This document shows, one piece after another, positions 1-8,477 of a stretch of 64,000 bases of DNA (position 1 is the stretch's first letter; every line of letters begins with the position of its first letter). A program made the translations under genes and the position numbers. The notes below the pieces were generated by a model, which saw only the letters and a list, made by a program, of their open reading frames with translations, searched no databases and was not told the DNA's origin. The DNA lies in contig JAGVQM010000026.1 in assembly GCA_020051695.1 (NCBI GenBank), forward strand, positions 42,329 through 106,328, written 5' to 3'. The DNA comes from Candidatus Zixiibacteriota bacterium (lineage in GTDB: Bacteria > Zixibacteria > MSB-5A5 > WJJR01 > JAJRUJ01).

Positions 1-103
1 ATCGGCTATCGCAATATCCGGCAAGTAGTTGTATGAATACGCCATAAAATCCACCGTGGCTTTCTCCCCAAGAAGGTACGCGTAGTCCTCCGCCGACTGC
101 CAC
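1..103. other. window edge, no supported gene
   Basis: All three plus-strand frames hit stops within the first 50 bases. On the minus strand one frame stays open for about 34 codons with a protein-like composition, but it lies just past the ferredoxin terminator and has no start codon with a ribosome-binding site. It could be the end of something outside the window or chance. Confidence 0.3.
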
Positions 104-131
104 AAAAAAACGGGCCGCACAATGCGGCCCG
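104..131 (-). terminator. Rho-independent terminator of the ferredoxin gene
   Basis: Read on the minus strand, a perfect 9-bp GC stem (123-131 with 111-119) closes a 3-nt loop and is followed by seven T residues (104-110). It lies 28 bases after the ferredoxin stop codon. Confidence 0.9.
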
Positions 132-158
132 CGCAATTTGTCGAACATTTAGCAGGAT

Positions 159-371
159 TTAACCCTTGCCGAACGGTCCCTTGCCGTCTTTTTCGATACA
201 ATCAACCGGGCAAACCTCCACGCAATGCGAGCCGTCGTCCTGATCTTCGCATTCGTTGCACGTGGTGGGGTCGATGATATAAATATCGTCGCCTTCGGTG
301 ATTGACTCTGTCGGGCACTCCGGCAAACATAGTCCGCAATTGGTGCAATCTTCCAGGATTACCAGCGACAT
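159..371 (-). CDS. 2[4Fe-4S] ferredoxin
   Basis: Small soluble electron carrier of 70 aa. The N-terminal half carries CTNCGLC followed by ECP (residues 9-19), the standard 4Fe-4S ligand set. The second half has CNEC, a short acidic insertion (EDQDDGSH), then CVEVCP, the second cluster arranged as in YfhL/FdxN-type ferredoxins with an expanded loop. The start is an ATG with GGAGG about nine bases upstream. A weak minus-strand promoter (TATAAG around 436-441) may lie upstream. It is monocistronic, with its own terminator. The redox partner cannot be told from the neighbours. The family call is secure; the function is open. Confidence 0.93.
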   Translation of the reverse strand: MSLVILEDCTNCGLCLPECPTESITEGDDIYIIDPTTCNECEDQDDGSHCVEVCPVDCIEKDGKGPFGKG

Positions 372-574
372 CTTGGTACACCTCCGTTATTAATTATTTA
401 CGTTTCTATCCGCTGTTCAGCCACCCCTTATATCAACCATTTACGATAAAAGGCAAGTAAAACTTCAGCTTAATCCGCCGGCGCCGCCCTTATTTTGACA
501 GAAAGAAGCGGAGTGACCTTTAAATACAACTAATGAGATTACAATGATTTACAGCTTAGCCTATCGCCCGTTCT

Positions 575-1372
575 TTAACGAGCATAACCGATTCCGGTGA
601 TCGGAATCGAGATACGCTCGGTCGAATCCGCTGCACATTCGACAGTGATTGAACTGGTGTATTCCCCCAAGGGCGGGTCTTTCACCAGGGAAAACGTCAA
701 TGTTGCCGTCTCCCCCGGCCCTAGATCGGTACCTGAAAGACTGACCGAAAGGAAATCATGGGCTAAAGGTAAGACAGATAAACTGATACGCTTTTTTGCG
801 GTGGGATTGGTGATCGTCAGTTCTCGCTGTTTGATATCGATTTTATTGAAGCGGACTGTCGGACCGCCGACTACCGCCAATTGGGGCTCCCGTCCAACGA
901 TACCTTTGACATAGAGCTCGCACAAACCGTTAACCGGGTCGTTGGACAGAACATTGATCTTCTTAACCACCTTCCCGGGAATATTTTTGGTATCGAAATT
1001 GACTTTGATTTCGACTTGTTCCCCCGGATTCAGGAACGCCTGTTTCAGTGGGACCGTTGTGCATCCACATGTGGGGCTTATTTTTACGATATTCAAGACC
1101 CCGTCGCCGACGTTTTTGGCGATAAAAGCATGCGCGAAGATCCCTTTCTGGGGCATATAACCGAAATCAAAGACCGTTTCGGCGATTTCGATTTTGCCCT
1201 GCCCGCCCTTGCTGTTCTTCGGTTGTTCGGCCAAGCCGCTACCGCCCATTGAAAAGCCGAATAGAACGGCAAAAAGTGCAACCCCGACAATGGCTTTGGC
1301 GGATGACCGCCGCCGGAAACCATCGCCGGAGGCGAACCGACCGTTCAATGCATAATCATAAGTTTTCGGCAT
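575..1372 (-). CDS. secreted DUF1573 domain protein
   Basis: About 265 aa. A basic N-terminus (FRRRSSAK) and a hydrophobic stretch (IVGVALFAVLFGFSM) form a Sec signal or anchor. It is followed by the DUF1573 signature: FDFGYMPQKG, then F.AKNVGDGVLNI, then SPTCGCT with its conserved Cys pair, then NPGEQVEIKV and the closing VLSNDP. A second Ig-like half (140-265) resembles another ASH/DUF1573-type beta-sandwich ending in ITGIGYAR. Such domains are common in envelope proteins of FCB bacteria and are probably adhesive or structural; no enzyme activity is expected. The ATG at 1372 overlaps the upstream gene by 28 bases, so the two are translationally coupled. A GTG at 1381 is an alternative start. 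Confidence 0.8.
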   Translation of the reverse strand: MPKTYDYALNGRFASGDGFRRRSSAKAIVGVALFAVLFGFSMGGSGLAEQPKNSKGGQGKIEIAETVFDFGYMPQKGIFAHAFIAKNVGDGVLNIVKISPTCGCTTVPLKQAFLNPGEQVEIKVNFDTKNIPGKVVKKINVLSNDPVNGLCELYVKGIVGREPQLAVVGGPTVRFNKIDIKQRELTITNPTAKKRISLSVLPLAHDFLSVSLSGTDLGPGETATLTFSLVKDPPLGEYTSSITVECAADSTERISIPITGIGYAR

Positions 1373-3030
1373 AACGACCACTCTTGTGCCCTCACTGTAA
1401 CAAAATACAATCCAGTTGGCAACTGGTTTCCATGTTTATCTCGGCAATTAAGTGAAATGCCGTAACGCCCTCGTGTAATATCGATTACGTGATACTCTAC
1501 AGGGGCGACTTCCTGCCCCAGGATATTCAGGACGCTGATTCGGCAGGACTGGCGCCCGCCTCCGGCCACCACCCGGTCAAGCCCGGATTCTAAATCCGGC
1601 ACAACCGGAGGGGTGAATTCGACGGTAATCTGCTCTCGGCCGGGATTGGGGAAAAGCCGCACCGACGGTGTCGCCGCCGGGCCGACCTCCCCCTCATTCT
1701 GGATACCGGTTTCACCGGCGGAAATTATCTCGATGATGCCCTCGGGCAGATATGCCGCCTGCCTGCCGGCGTTGTTTCCGACACGGAACAGTGCGCAAAC
1801 CTCATAGACGCCGCAATCGAGGGTTTTCGTCTTGGGTCGAAGGACAAACTCGCCGGAATCCTGCCTATTGAAAACTATTGTGGGACTATCGGCCTGCAAG
1901 GGAATCGAATCGACCGCAGGTTCCGGCCCCGCGACGCCGTCGGCGGGAAACACCGGTCTAAGCCATCCAGCAGAAAAGTTAACCTCAAGCGGTGCATGAC
2001 CATAATTGGTAAACGAACACGGCAGCTGTAATTGCGCGCCCTGCACGACCGGGGATTGCTCCTCAAACTCCAGTTCGCAGGGAAAGGGCGAGGCGGGATT
2101 TATGCCGACAATTGCCGGTCGTGAAGTATCCTCAAGGTTAACCGCACGAACAATATACTCGTAGCGGAAATCGACGATGACCGCGGTGTCCTCGAAACAA
2201 AATTGTGAGCCGGGTATACAGGCGTAATTCGGGGCCACGGTTTCCCGGTCATCCGGCGCTATTTCATATCGTGAAATGGTGAATTCCTGATCCGGATTCT
2301 CTTCATCCTGAGGTATACACTCGTTTGCGTAAGGCAGTGTGGCCAGCAGGATCATAAAATTATGCAAGACCCACACTTGCCACTCGGAATCGGGCAATCC
2401 CCCAACGCGGAACAGGGTCTGAAACATGGCCGGTTCGCAATCGACGCCGAGGCAAACCAGGTCCGGAAACTCGGGGGGCCATTCGACGACCAGCCAGACC
2501 GTGTCTCCGACAGTCACCGGCGTCCCGGAAAAAAAATCGACATGTAAATATCCGCCCTCCGGCGGGATTCCGGCGGCCGCGGGGCTGTATATCTCAAAGT
2601 CAATCAAGGGATTTCCGGGGATGATCGACGTATTGTCGAACAGCCCGATGCGCAGCGAGGCGTGGTTTGACCAATCTTCGTTGGAGTAATCCCGGCCCTT
2701 TTCCACCCAGATCTCGGCGAACTCCGGGACTTGGCGGGACGGCGACAGAACAAAACGAGACGCAATCTGATGCGCGCCCGGGTCTTTGGAAACATACATG
2801 CCCCGACAGCGCACATTCGAACCGCTGCGATAGGTGGTATCCTGCAGCCCAGGGTACAGCCATTGTATCTTATTGTAGCCCAACGAATCGAAGGCACCGA
2901 TCAGCCCCAGCGGCGCACTGACCTCGGCCGACCGCACAGTATTGGCCGCGAAAAGCCATTGAACCAGCAGTATGACCAATGCCCGGCAGAGTACACGAGG
3001 TTGTCCCAGAAGTGATCTTTTTGTTGTCAT
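1345..3030 (-). CDS. secreted protein with C-terminal type IX sorting-like domain
   Basis: 561 aa from the ATG at 3030. The N-terminus MTTKRSLLGQPR plus a hydrophobic core (ALVILLVQWLFAA) is a Sec signal. The middle is unrecognised beta-rich sequence with a fibronectin-III-like stretch (DFRYEYIVRAVN). The C-terminal ~85 residues match the type A sorting pattern: VRLFPNPGREQITVEF, then SVLNILGQEV, then LPTGLYFVTV and a final KLMI. It is therefore a likely cargo of the type IX-like secretion genes at 42.7-49 kb. The reading frame stays open upstream to 3156 through a MITE-like element (2996-3134), so the native start could instead be the ATG at 3141. The start is the uncertain part. Confidence 0.75.
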   Translation of the reverse strand: MTTKRSLLGQPRVLCRALVILLVQWLFAANTVRSAEVSAPLGLIGAFDSLGYNKIQWLYPGLQDTTYRSGSNVRCRGMYVSKDPGAHQIASRFVLSPSRQVPEFAEIWVEKGRDYSNEDWSNHASLRIGLFDNTSIIPGNPLIDFEIYSPAAAGIPPEGGYLHVDFFSGTPVTVGDTVWLVVEWPPEFPDLVCLGVDCEPAMFQTLFRVGGLPDSEWQVWVLHNFMILLATLPYANECIPQDEENPDQEFTISRYEIAPDDRETVAPNYACIPGSQFCFEDTAVIVDFRYEYIVRAVNLEDTSRPAIVGINPASPFPCELEFEEQSPVVQGAQLQLPCSFTNYGHAPLEVNFSAGWLRPVFPADGVAGPEPAVDSIPLQADSPTIVFNRQDSGEFVLRPKTKTLDCGVYEVCALFRVGNNAGRQAAYLPEGIIEIISAGETGIQNEGEVGPAATPSVRLFPNPGREQITVEFTPPVVPDLESGLDRVVAGGGRQSCRISVLNILGQEVAPVEYHVIDITRGRYGISLNCRDKHGNQLPTGLYFVTVRAQEWSLCRKLMIMH

Positions 3031-3134
3031 GCCCGTCCGCCGCGGCGGAGGCATCCAATTTCTTGTGTCACAATGACTGGATTCCGGCCTGCGCCGGAAT
3101 GACAGAGGGAAAAAGGGCTTCTGGGACAGCCTCG
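2996..3134. repeat. MITE-like inverted-repeat element with internal REP hairpin
   Basis: Outer arms CGAGGTTGTCCCAGAAG (2996-3012) and CTTCTGGGACAGCCTCG (3118-3134) are inverted repeats with one mismatch. Inside are TGTCAT (3025-3030) and ATGACA (3099-3104), a palindrome TCCGCCGCGGCGGA, and the hairpin ATTCCGGC-CTGC-GCCGGAAT (3081-3100). The whole 139 bp can fold as one long hairpin. It contains the putative start codon of the adjacent cargo gene. A second copy of the inner hairpin lies at 29684-29703. There is no transposase nearby, so it would be non-autonomous. Confidence 0.75.
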
Positions 3135-3289
3135 TATTCATTGCTGTACGTTCCAAATTCGAGTATCAAGGATAACATAATACAAAACTCTGCGGCCGAT
3201 GTCAAATATCTTTAGTCCCGTCGACATTTTTTCTGCCCCTGAGGACCGCCCGCGCGAGAAGACCCCCGAAAAAGAACTGCAAAAAAAGC

Positions 3290-3317
3290 TTGACAATCCA
3301 CTGGGGATGTGTATTTT
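3290..3317 (+). promoter_or_regulatory. sigma-70-type promoter of the propeller-dockerin gene
   Basis: TTGACA (3290-3295), 16-bp spacer, TATTTT (3312-3317). The -35 is a perfect consensus. It is the best promoter-like pair upstream of the 1505-aa gene and would give a leader of about 475 nt. Confidence 0.6.
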
Positions 3318-3800
3318 ACCGTCGAGCGTTTGACAGCCGTAAGTTGGCTGACCTTTTCAAAAGAGAAAAACTTCGTCGTAAAAAGTTCGAACCCTGCTGG
3401 GAAGGGCACTTTTTGCGAACGGGTTTTTGCATCCTCCTCCGAAGCCTGTTCTAATTGAGCTTTTCCTGACGGCTATTTACAAACAAATAGCAATTTGGGT
3501 TTGAAACAAACGCATCTGGAAAGTAGGAGTCCGAAAAGCAAGCAATGCTTTGGGATTCTTCATCTGGGAAGTTAGCAACTGGACTAGTTCGGAACAGAAA
3601 GTCGAAAGTCCGAAATTAAGGAGAGATTGCTGGTAATGCAGATAAAGCAAACAGCCGATTACGGTAGTAAAAACCCGGTCGGTTGGCGGCAATCTGGGGT
3701 GATGGCGATGACAACTCAAACCAGTCAAAGGCGTTACCCTGACGGCTATCTTCCGAATGTGAAATTCCCAACTTTTTCGGATTGCAGGAGGAATCAGTAA
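3318..3800 (+). promoter_or_regulatory. long 5' leader with hairpins and a 12-bp direct repeat
   Basis: No gene over 60 codons lies here. It holds a small hairpin CAGCC/GGCTG (3334-3350), a purine-rich middle section, and an exact 12-base direct repeat CCTGACGGCTAT at 3465-3476 and 3738-3749. It ends with AGGAGGAATCAGTAA before the ATG at 3801, a strong ribosome-binding site. I compared it by eye with c-di-GMP, cobalamin and similar riboswitch cores and found no match. It may be a regulatory leader of an unrecognised class or simply a long untranslated region. Confidence 0.45.
3636..3800 (+). CDS. possible 54-codon leader peptide, stop abuts the next ATG
   Basis: An ATG at 3636 opens a 54-codon frame whose TAA (3798-3800) directly precedes the ATG of the 1505-aa gene. 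AAGGAG lies at 3618-3623, 12 bases upstream, which is a little far. The peptide begins MQIKQTADYG and is polar, with no signal or membrane segment. An open frame this long is not rare by chance. The exact stop-start junction, and the fact that its last codons contain the next gene's ribosome-binding site, are the arguments for translational coupling. No homolog is known to me. Confidence 0.25.
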   Translation: MQIKQTADYGSKNPVGWRQSGVMAMTTQTSQRRYPDGYLPNVKFPTFSDCRRNQ

Positions 3801-6800
3801 ATGCTCAAAAGACTGCTTTTAAGTGTCTTAGTTTTGGGCTTGGTGTTCACGGCGGTCGTTCCGGCTATGGCCGAGAAAGATCTTAATGATCTGGATGCTA
3901 TTGGTCCGATCGATATTTCCACCGGTAGGAATTTGGCGAAGCACTATGACTACCTGGAAGTCAATCGTGGCGATGCAATAGCTTACACAGGTCAACCGGT
4001 CCATCTCGGTAAAGCGGCCGATGTCTGCGAAGACTATCGCAGCCGCGGCTTCCGCTGGTATTTTGGCGGAACGATTTTTGACGGCGCGGTCTATTTCGCC
4101 TACCAGGATATGGAAACTGTATGCCCCACACCGTACACCATGGAAGTAACCACGGCCTGGATGGCGATGGTTACCCACGGCTCGGCGGGTACGGCACAGT
4201 TCCATGCCGAGGTCTGGAGCGCTGATCTTTCAGATCCGTCCTGCCCCGTTCCTGGCTCGCCGATGGTCATCGGACCCACAGTGACCTACGCCATCAACGC
4301 AGGAACTGCCGGCATGGCGGTAGAAATACCGCTGGCTGCCAGCCCCTATGATTATGCCTGTGTGGATGGTCCGTACTTCATCGCGGTTGTTCCGGGACCG
4401 CAAAGCGCGGGTGTCCTGCTGGGCGCCTGGGCTTCCGACGACGTGAACCCCGGCCAATTCTGCGTGTGGTATTGGCAGAATGTGACGGACCCCTCGATTT
4501 CCGACTTTGCGGCATATTTCTGGGATGGATTGACCACGCTGGACTTGAACCTCTCGTCCTATGCGAAGACCTCCGACCAGAATGACTGCCACCTGCCCGG
4601 CCTTTGCGGCTGGAATTACTGGCACTGCGGTTATGGTGACGGTAGCTTGAGTGATTTCGCGATGCCGTCGATTTCCGGCTCTCGCGATAAGATCTGGACC
4701 CAGTTTGAATCTGCCTCCCCGTGCACCATTTTGCAGGTTGACCTGTACTATGGCAGCGTCAGGGTTGGCGACCCGGGTCTGCGCATCTCGATTTTTGACG
4801 ATGACGGCGGCTATCCCGGTAACGAAATCGTGGGTGAAGATTTCACACCCGCGGACTATGACTGGGTTTCGGCGAACTTCGCCGCGGACCAGCCGGTTAT
4901 CGTTCCGGTCGGCAAATACTACGTGATGGCGAGCCGTCGTTCGGACGCCACCGACGCGGATACGACCGGTATTATTTTATCGACTCCGGGTACCTGCGAT
5001 GTTGAATGCAGGTCCGGCGTCACCGGTAACACGGGCGTAGAACAATACTTCTGCGACCTGTATGGTGCGGGTAGTGAGTACAACATGGTTACTGAAGTTT
5101 ACACCTGCTGTGCTCAACCCAAGACCTGTGAACCGGGCCCCGGAATTCCGGATGACTGGTCCACGTATGCGCACGATTTCGCGCGCACTTCTCGTTCCTC
5201 GATGGCCCTGGGCGCAAGCCCGTGCGACATCCAACTGAACTGGAAACGCAACACCCCCAGAGCGGGCTGCGTGTTCAATAACGTCAGCGCTGCGGGCGGC
5301 AAGGTGTTCGCCTCCGACGATCAATCGCTCAACTGCTTCGACCTGGCCTACGGCACGGTCGACGGCACCCCCGGCGGCATCCAGGGTCCGATTTGGACCT
5401 ACTATGATCCGCTCGGTGTTGCCACTGCAGGCGGCATGCGCAACAACATCACCGTGGCCGGCGGCTACTGCTACGGCTCCGGCGGTGCGGCGCAATCGTT
5501 CTTCAAGTTGGATACCGCGAAGGTAGATGTCCTGCCTGGACCTCCTGACGGCATTCAGGATTACGTCTGGAGCCGGCACTACAACTCGCATGGTAACGGC
5601 GCTGCCGACATGCTGGGCGCGACCATCCGGTTCTCGGTCAGTGTTGTGATCGGCAGCAAAGTTATCGTGGCTACTGAAGGCGGACGGCTGTACTGTTTGA
5701 ACAACGCAGACGGCACGAACCACACCGATTGGTCGACCAACCCTGTCCTACTGACCGGCGCAATCATGCACAGCCCGGCCTATGACGGCGCGGGCAACCT
5801 GTATGTGGCTACCGCAGTCGGCGGCAGGATCTACAAAGTCAGTCTGGCCAACGGTACCTCGACGTTGATCTTCACTGAACCCGACGGCGACGGCTTCACA
5901 GCCGGTGTCTCGTATGATGCAGATGAAGACGTGCTGTATGCGGCTTCGAGAGGCACCACGCCGATGCGGTTCAAACTGACCACCACTGGTTCTGTGGTGT
6001 GGCAGTTTGCGCAAGGCAACGTCATTTACGGCGCGCCGACTGTCGACGGCAAGAAAGTGTATTTCGGGCAGGATAGTCCCGCTCAGGGTCTCCTGGTCGT
6101 GGATAAGTTCACCGGCGCGGTAGAGTACAACTTCGCCGTTGACGGTGTCGGAATGGTGACTGGTCCGGTTACGGCGACGGCTGATTGCTATCTGTTTGCC
6201 GGCGACCGGACAGGCGGCTGGCACCTGGTGAATTCCCAGACCAGTTCACGTATCTGGTCGCGTCACTTCCAGGATTTCGTCTGGGGTACCGCTCTGATCC
6301 ATCATGACCTCGAAAATAAAGATTACGCGGTCATGAGCATCTGGTCGGATTATATGACCGGCTTTGCGTATGGCGGAGTGTTCTGCTGGGAACTCAATGC
6401 AGCTCCTCGCCCGATGCTGGAACAGTACGTCACCGAAGTCAACATCCCGGTGCCGTTTGGCTCCGGCGGTCCCAATCCGGGCGCAGCTCCGGATGCCTTT
6501 GCCAACCTTTCCGGTTGTGGGGCTTTGACGATCTCCGGTACGCCTGTGTATGACCTTGACCCGCCGCTCATTTCCGAGCTGAAGGCCAAAATCACGCAGG
6601 GCAATCCGAAGAGCGCGATGACGGCCGGCAAAGTGGCCGACCAGCTCGCGGGTGACGACTACCTGTCGTTCTTTGAAGAAAGCCGTGCGGAAAAGGCCGC
6701 TTTGATGAACGGATCCACCGAAGACGTCACTGCTGAGGACTTCGGACGGCATCAGAGCAAGATCAATTTCGATCGGGCCAAGAACTCGCGGTCTCTCGCG

Positions 6801-8318
6801 GCCGGCGCAGCGACACTTCGGACCTTCAATGTCGCGGTCGACGTGGCCTCACCGATCCCCGGCGGCACCACCTTTGGTCTCACCTGGGATTGGGACGGCA
6901 GCGGTCTCGAACGTTCGGTCAGCTCCGACTTCATTGAGCTGGTCAACGACGATCCGGACTTCTATCCCGAAATGGTGGGCTACGGCTACTATCCGGGCAT
7001 CACCGTGAACTATGTTGGCGGCTGCTTGTACGAATGGTTCGAGGACATGTACTGGAACGGCTACGAAATGTGGCACCTCGAACAAGTCTCCAACTACGGT
7101 CGGACCGGTGACGGCACCGGTTATGGTCTTGATTGGGGTGATGGCGTCAATGATGCACCGATTTATGACGGCGGCTTTATTCTGGCCCAGGTCGGCGCAG
7201 ATTACGCCATGACCACCATCTTCGATCAGACCGAAATGGCCGATCGCTTCCTGCCGAATCCCAGCCCGATGTCGGGTGTCTGCGGTATCGACTATGCTGA
7301 CTACGTCCCGTTGGGCCGGTCAGTGGTGGTCGACTGGAACGCAGGCGGCGGCTGCCCGCCGGTGCTCGATGTTGATTATCTCAACGTTGAGGCCGATGTC
7401 TCCTGGACGTCCTTCATCGACAGTGCCGCAGCGTATGACTACACGCTGGGCACCAACATCACCCAGGTTGAAATTTCGGCGTACGACTTCGGCGACGGCT
7501 ACGGCGACCTCAAGCTGTACCACTACAAGGTCGAAGAACGCAATGGCGTGTCGGTTCCCGACCTCGTTGCCGGTATGTTCCACGACTGGGATATGCAGCC
7601 ATCTTCTGCACGGAACTCAGTAGTTATCGCTGCTGATGCCGGCGGCTATGCCGTTTGGGATTCCGGTGCTCCGACCTTGGCGCTTGGCCAGATGGTCCTT
7701 GGCGGTGTTCCGAGTCTGACGAACAGTTCGCTGGTTGAGGGCGTTCAATACCGCGCCCTGGTCGGCGGCGCCAACGGCTACAGCGTGTACAACACGACCT
7801 GCGTCCAGTGCTGCACCAACAGCGACCTGGAGTGGATGGACTGTATCGATAACTACTGGTTCGGCGCCTTCGTCGAAACAGATATCGGCAGCGACGCTCA
7901 ACCGCATGGTGACAAGCACGGTCTGTTCCTGTGGCCGGAATTCACCCTGGCCCCGAACGGCGAACAGCACCTGTATTGCGCGACGTTCGGTGTGGATGCG
8001 AGTTCCAACGACCGTACCACGGTCGAGAACAACATCCGCAGCATGGCCTTCCGGGCCAACAAGTGGGCCGGTTTCAACCGTGGTGACGTCAATGACGACA
8101 ACGTCATCGACGCTATCGACGTGGCCTACCTTTATGGTGTGGTCAACGGCAGCGGCTGGCCGGTGTTCCCGTATAATGATTCGGAAAGCACTAATGGCGG
8201 TAACGGCGACGTTAACTTCAGCGGTGCGACCGATGGCGCAGACGTGACCTATCTGATGAACTATCTGATGGGCGGTCCCGCTCCGATGGGTGGATGGCGT
8301 TTCAGCTTCATGCCGTAA
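3801..8318 (+). CDS. large secreted beta-propeller protein with C-terminal dockerin
   Basis: 1505 aa. Signal peptide 1-24 (LLLSVLVLGLVFTAVVPAMA, cleavage after AMA). The N-terminal ~440 residues are beta-rich, with scattered Cys pairs and repeated VYFAYQD- or YFIAVVPG-like strands. Residues ~440-870 look like a PQQ-type propeller (VFASDDQSLNCFD, VIVATEGGRLYCLN, NLYVATAVGGRIYKV, VYFGQD). A third beta-rich part follows. Residues ~1427-1500 are a type I dockerin-like pair: DVNDDNVIDAIDVAYLYG and DVNFSGATDGADVTYL. I see no catalytic motif. With its consensus promoter, strong ribosome-binding site and strong terminator it is probably an abundant extracellular or surface protein. No cohesin is visible in the window, so the dockerin's partner is unknown. 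Confidence 0.85.
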   Translation: MLKRLLLSVLVLGLVFTAVVPAMAEKDLNDLDAIGPIDISTGRNLAKHYDYLEVNRGDAIAYTGQPVHLGKAADVCEDYRSRGFRWYFGGTIFDGAVYFAYQDMETVCPTPYTMEVTTAWMAMVTHGSAGTAQFHAEVWSADLSDPSCPVPGSPMVIGPTVTYAINAGTAGMAVEIPLAASPYDYACVDGPYFIAVVPGPQSAGVLLGAWASDDVNPGQFCVWYWQNVTDPSISDFAAYFWDGLTTLDLNLSSYAKTSDQNDCHLPGLCGWNYWHCGYGDGSLSDFAMPSISGSRDKIWTQFESASPCTILQVDLYYGSVRVGDPGLRISIFDDDGGYPGNEIVGEDFTPADYDWVSANFAADQPVIVPVGKYYVMASRRSDATDADTTGIILSTPGTCDVECRSGVTGNTGVEQYFCDLYGAGSEYNMVTEVYTCCAQPKTCEPGPGIPDDWSTYAHDFARTSRSSMALGASPCDIQLNWKRNTPRAGCVFNNVSAAGGKVFASDDQSLNCFDLAYGTVDGTPGGIQGPIWTYYDPLGVATAGGMRNNITVAGGYCYGSGGAAQSFFKLDTAKVDVLPGPPDGIQDYVWSRHYNSHGNGAADMLGATIRFSVSVVIGSKVIVATEGGRLYCLNNADGTNHTDWSTNPVLLTGAIMHSPAYDGAGNLYVATAVGGRIYKVSLANGTSTLIFTEPDGDGFTAGVSYDADEDVLYAASRGTTPMRFKLTTTGSVVWQFAQGNVIYGAPTVDGKKVYFGQDSPAQGLLVVDKFTGAVEYNFAVDGVGMVTGPVTATADCYLFAGDRTGGWHLVNSQTSSRIWSRHFQDFVWGTALIHHDLENKDYAVMSIWSDYMTGFAYGGVFCWELNAAPRPMLEQYVTEVNIPVPFGSGGPNPGAAPDAFANLSGCGALTISGTPVYDLDPPLISELKAKITQGNPKSAMTAGKVADQLAGDDYLSFFEESRAEKAALMNGSTEDVTAEDFGRHQSKINFDRAKNSRSLAAGAATLRTFNVAVDVASPIPGGTTFGLTWDWDGSGLERSVSSDFIELVNDDPDFYPEMVGYGYYPGITVNYVGGCLYEWFEDMYWNGYEMWHLEQVSNYGRTGDGTGYGLDWGDGVNDAPIYDGGFILAQVGADYAMTTIFDQTEMADRFLPNPSPMSGVCGIDYADYVPLGRSVVVDWNAGGGCPPVLDVDYLNVEADVSWTSFIDSAAAYDYTLGTNITQVEISAYDFGDGYGDLKLYHYKVEERNGVSVPDLVAGMFHDWDMQPSSARNSVVIAADAGGYAVWDSGAPTLALGQMVLGGVPSLTNSSLVEGVQYRALVGGANGYSVYNTTCVQCCTNSDLEWMDCIDNYWFGAFVETDIGSDAQPHGDKHGLFLWPEFTLAPNGEQHLYCATFGVDASSNDRTTVENNIRSMAFRANKWAGFNRGDVNDDNVIDAIDVAYLYGVVNGSGWPVFPYNDSESTNGGNGDVNFSGATDGADVTYLMNYLMGGPAPMGGWRFSFMP

Positions 8319-8348
8319 ACCTTCGGTCATTATGTCTCTACGGAGATC

Positions 8349-8384
8349 AAAGGGGAAGCGAGCAATCGCTTCCCCTTTCTTTTT
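8349..8384 (+). terminator. strong Rho-independent terminator
   Basis: A perfect 13-bp stem (8349-8361 with 8366-8378) has a GCAA GNRA-type tetraloop, followed by CTTTTT. It lies 31 bases after the stop of the 1505-aa gene and ends that single-gene unit. Confidence 0.95.
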
Positions 8385-8477
8385 CCCCGGTCTGCCTGGT
8401 GCCTGTTCCGCCAAATCGCCGGTCCCTTTCCCGCGCCGGTTATATTATATTCTGAGGGTGAGGGGGAACCGATCGGC

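Noticed and set aside
3375..3400. T-loop-like GTTCGAAC as part of a tRNA
   Set aside because: The flanking bases cannot form the five-base T-arm stem and no other tRNA arms are present.
7617..8414. 265-codon minus-strand ORF
   Set aside because: It lies antisense to the dockerin end of the 1505-aa gene and crosses the strong terminator of that gene.
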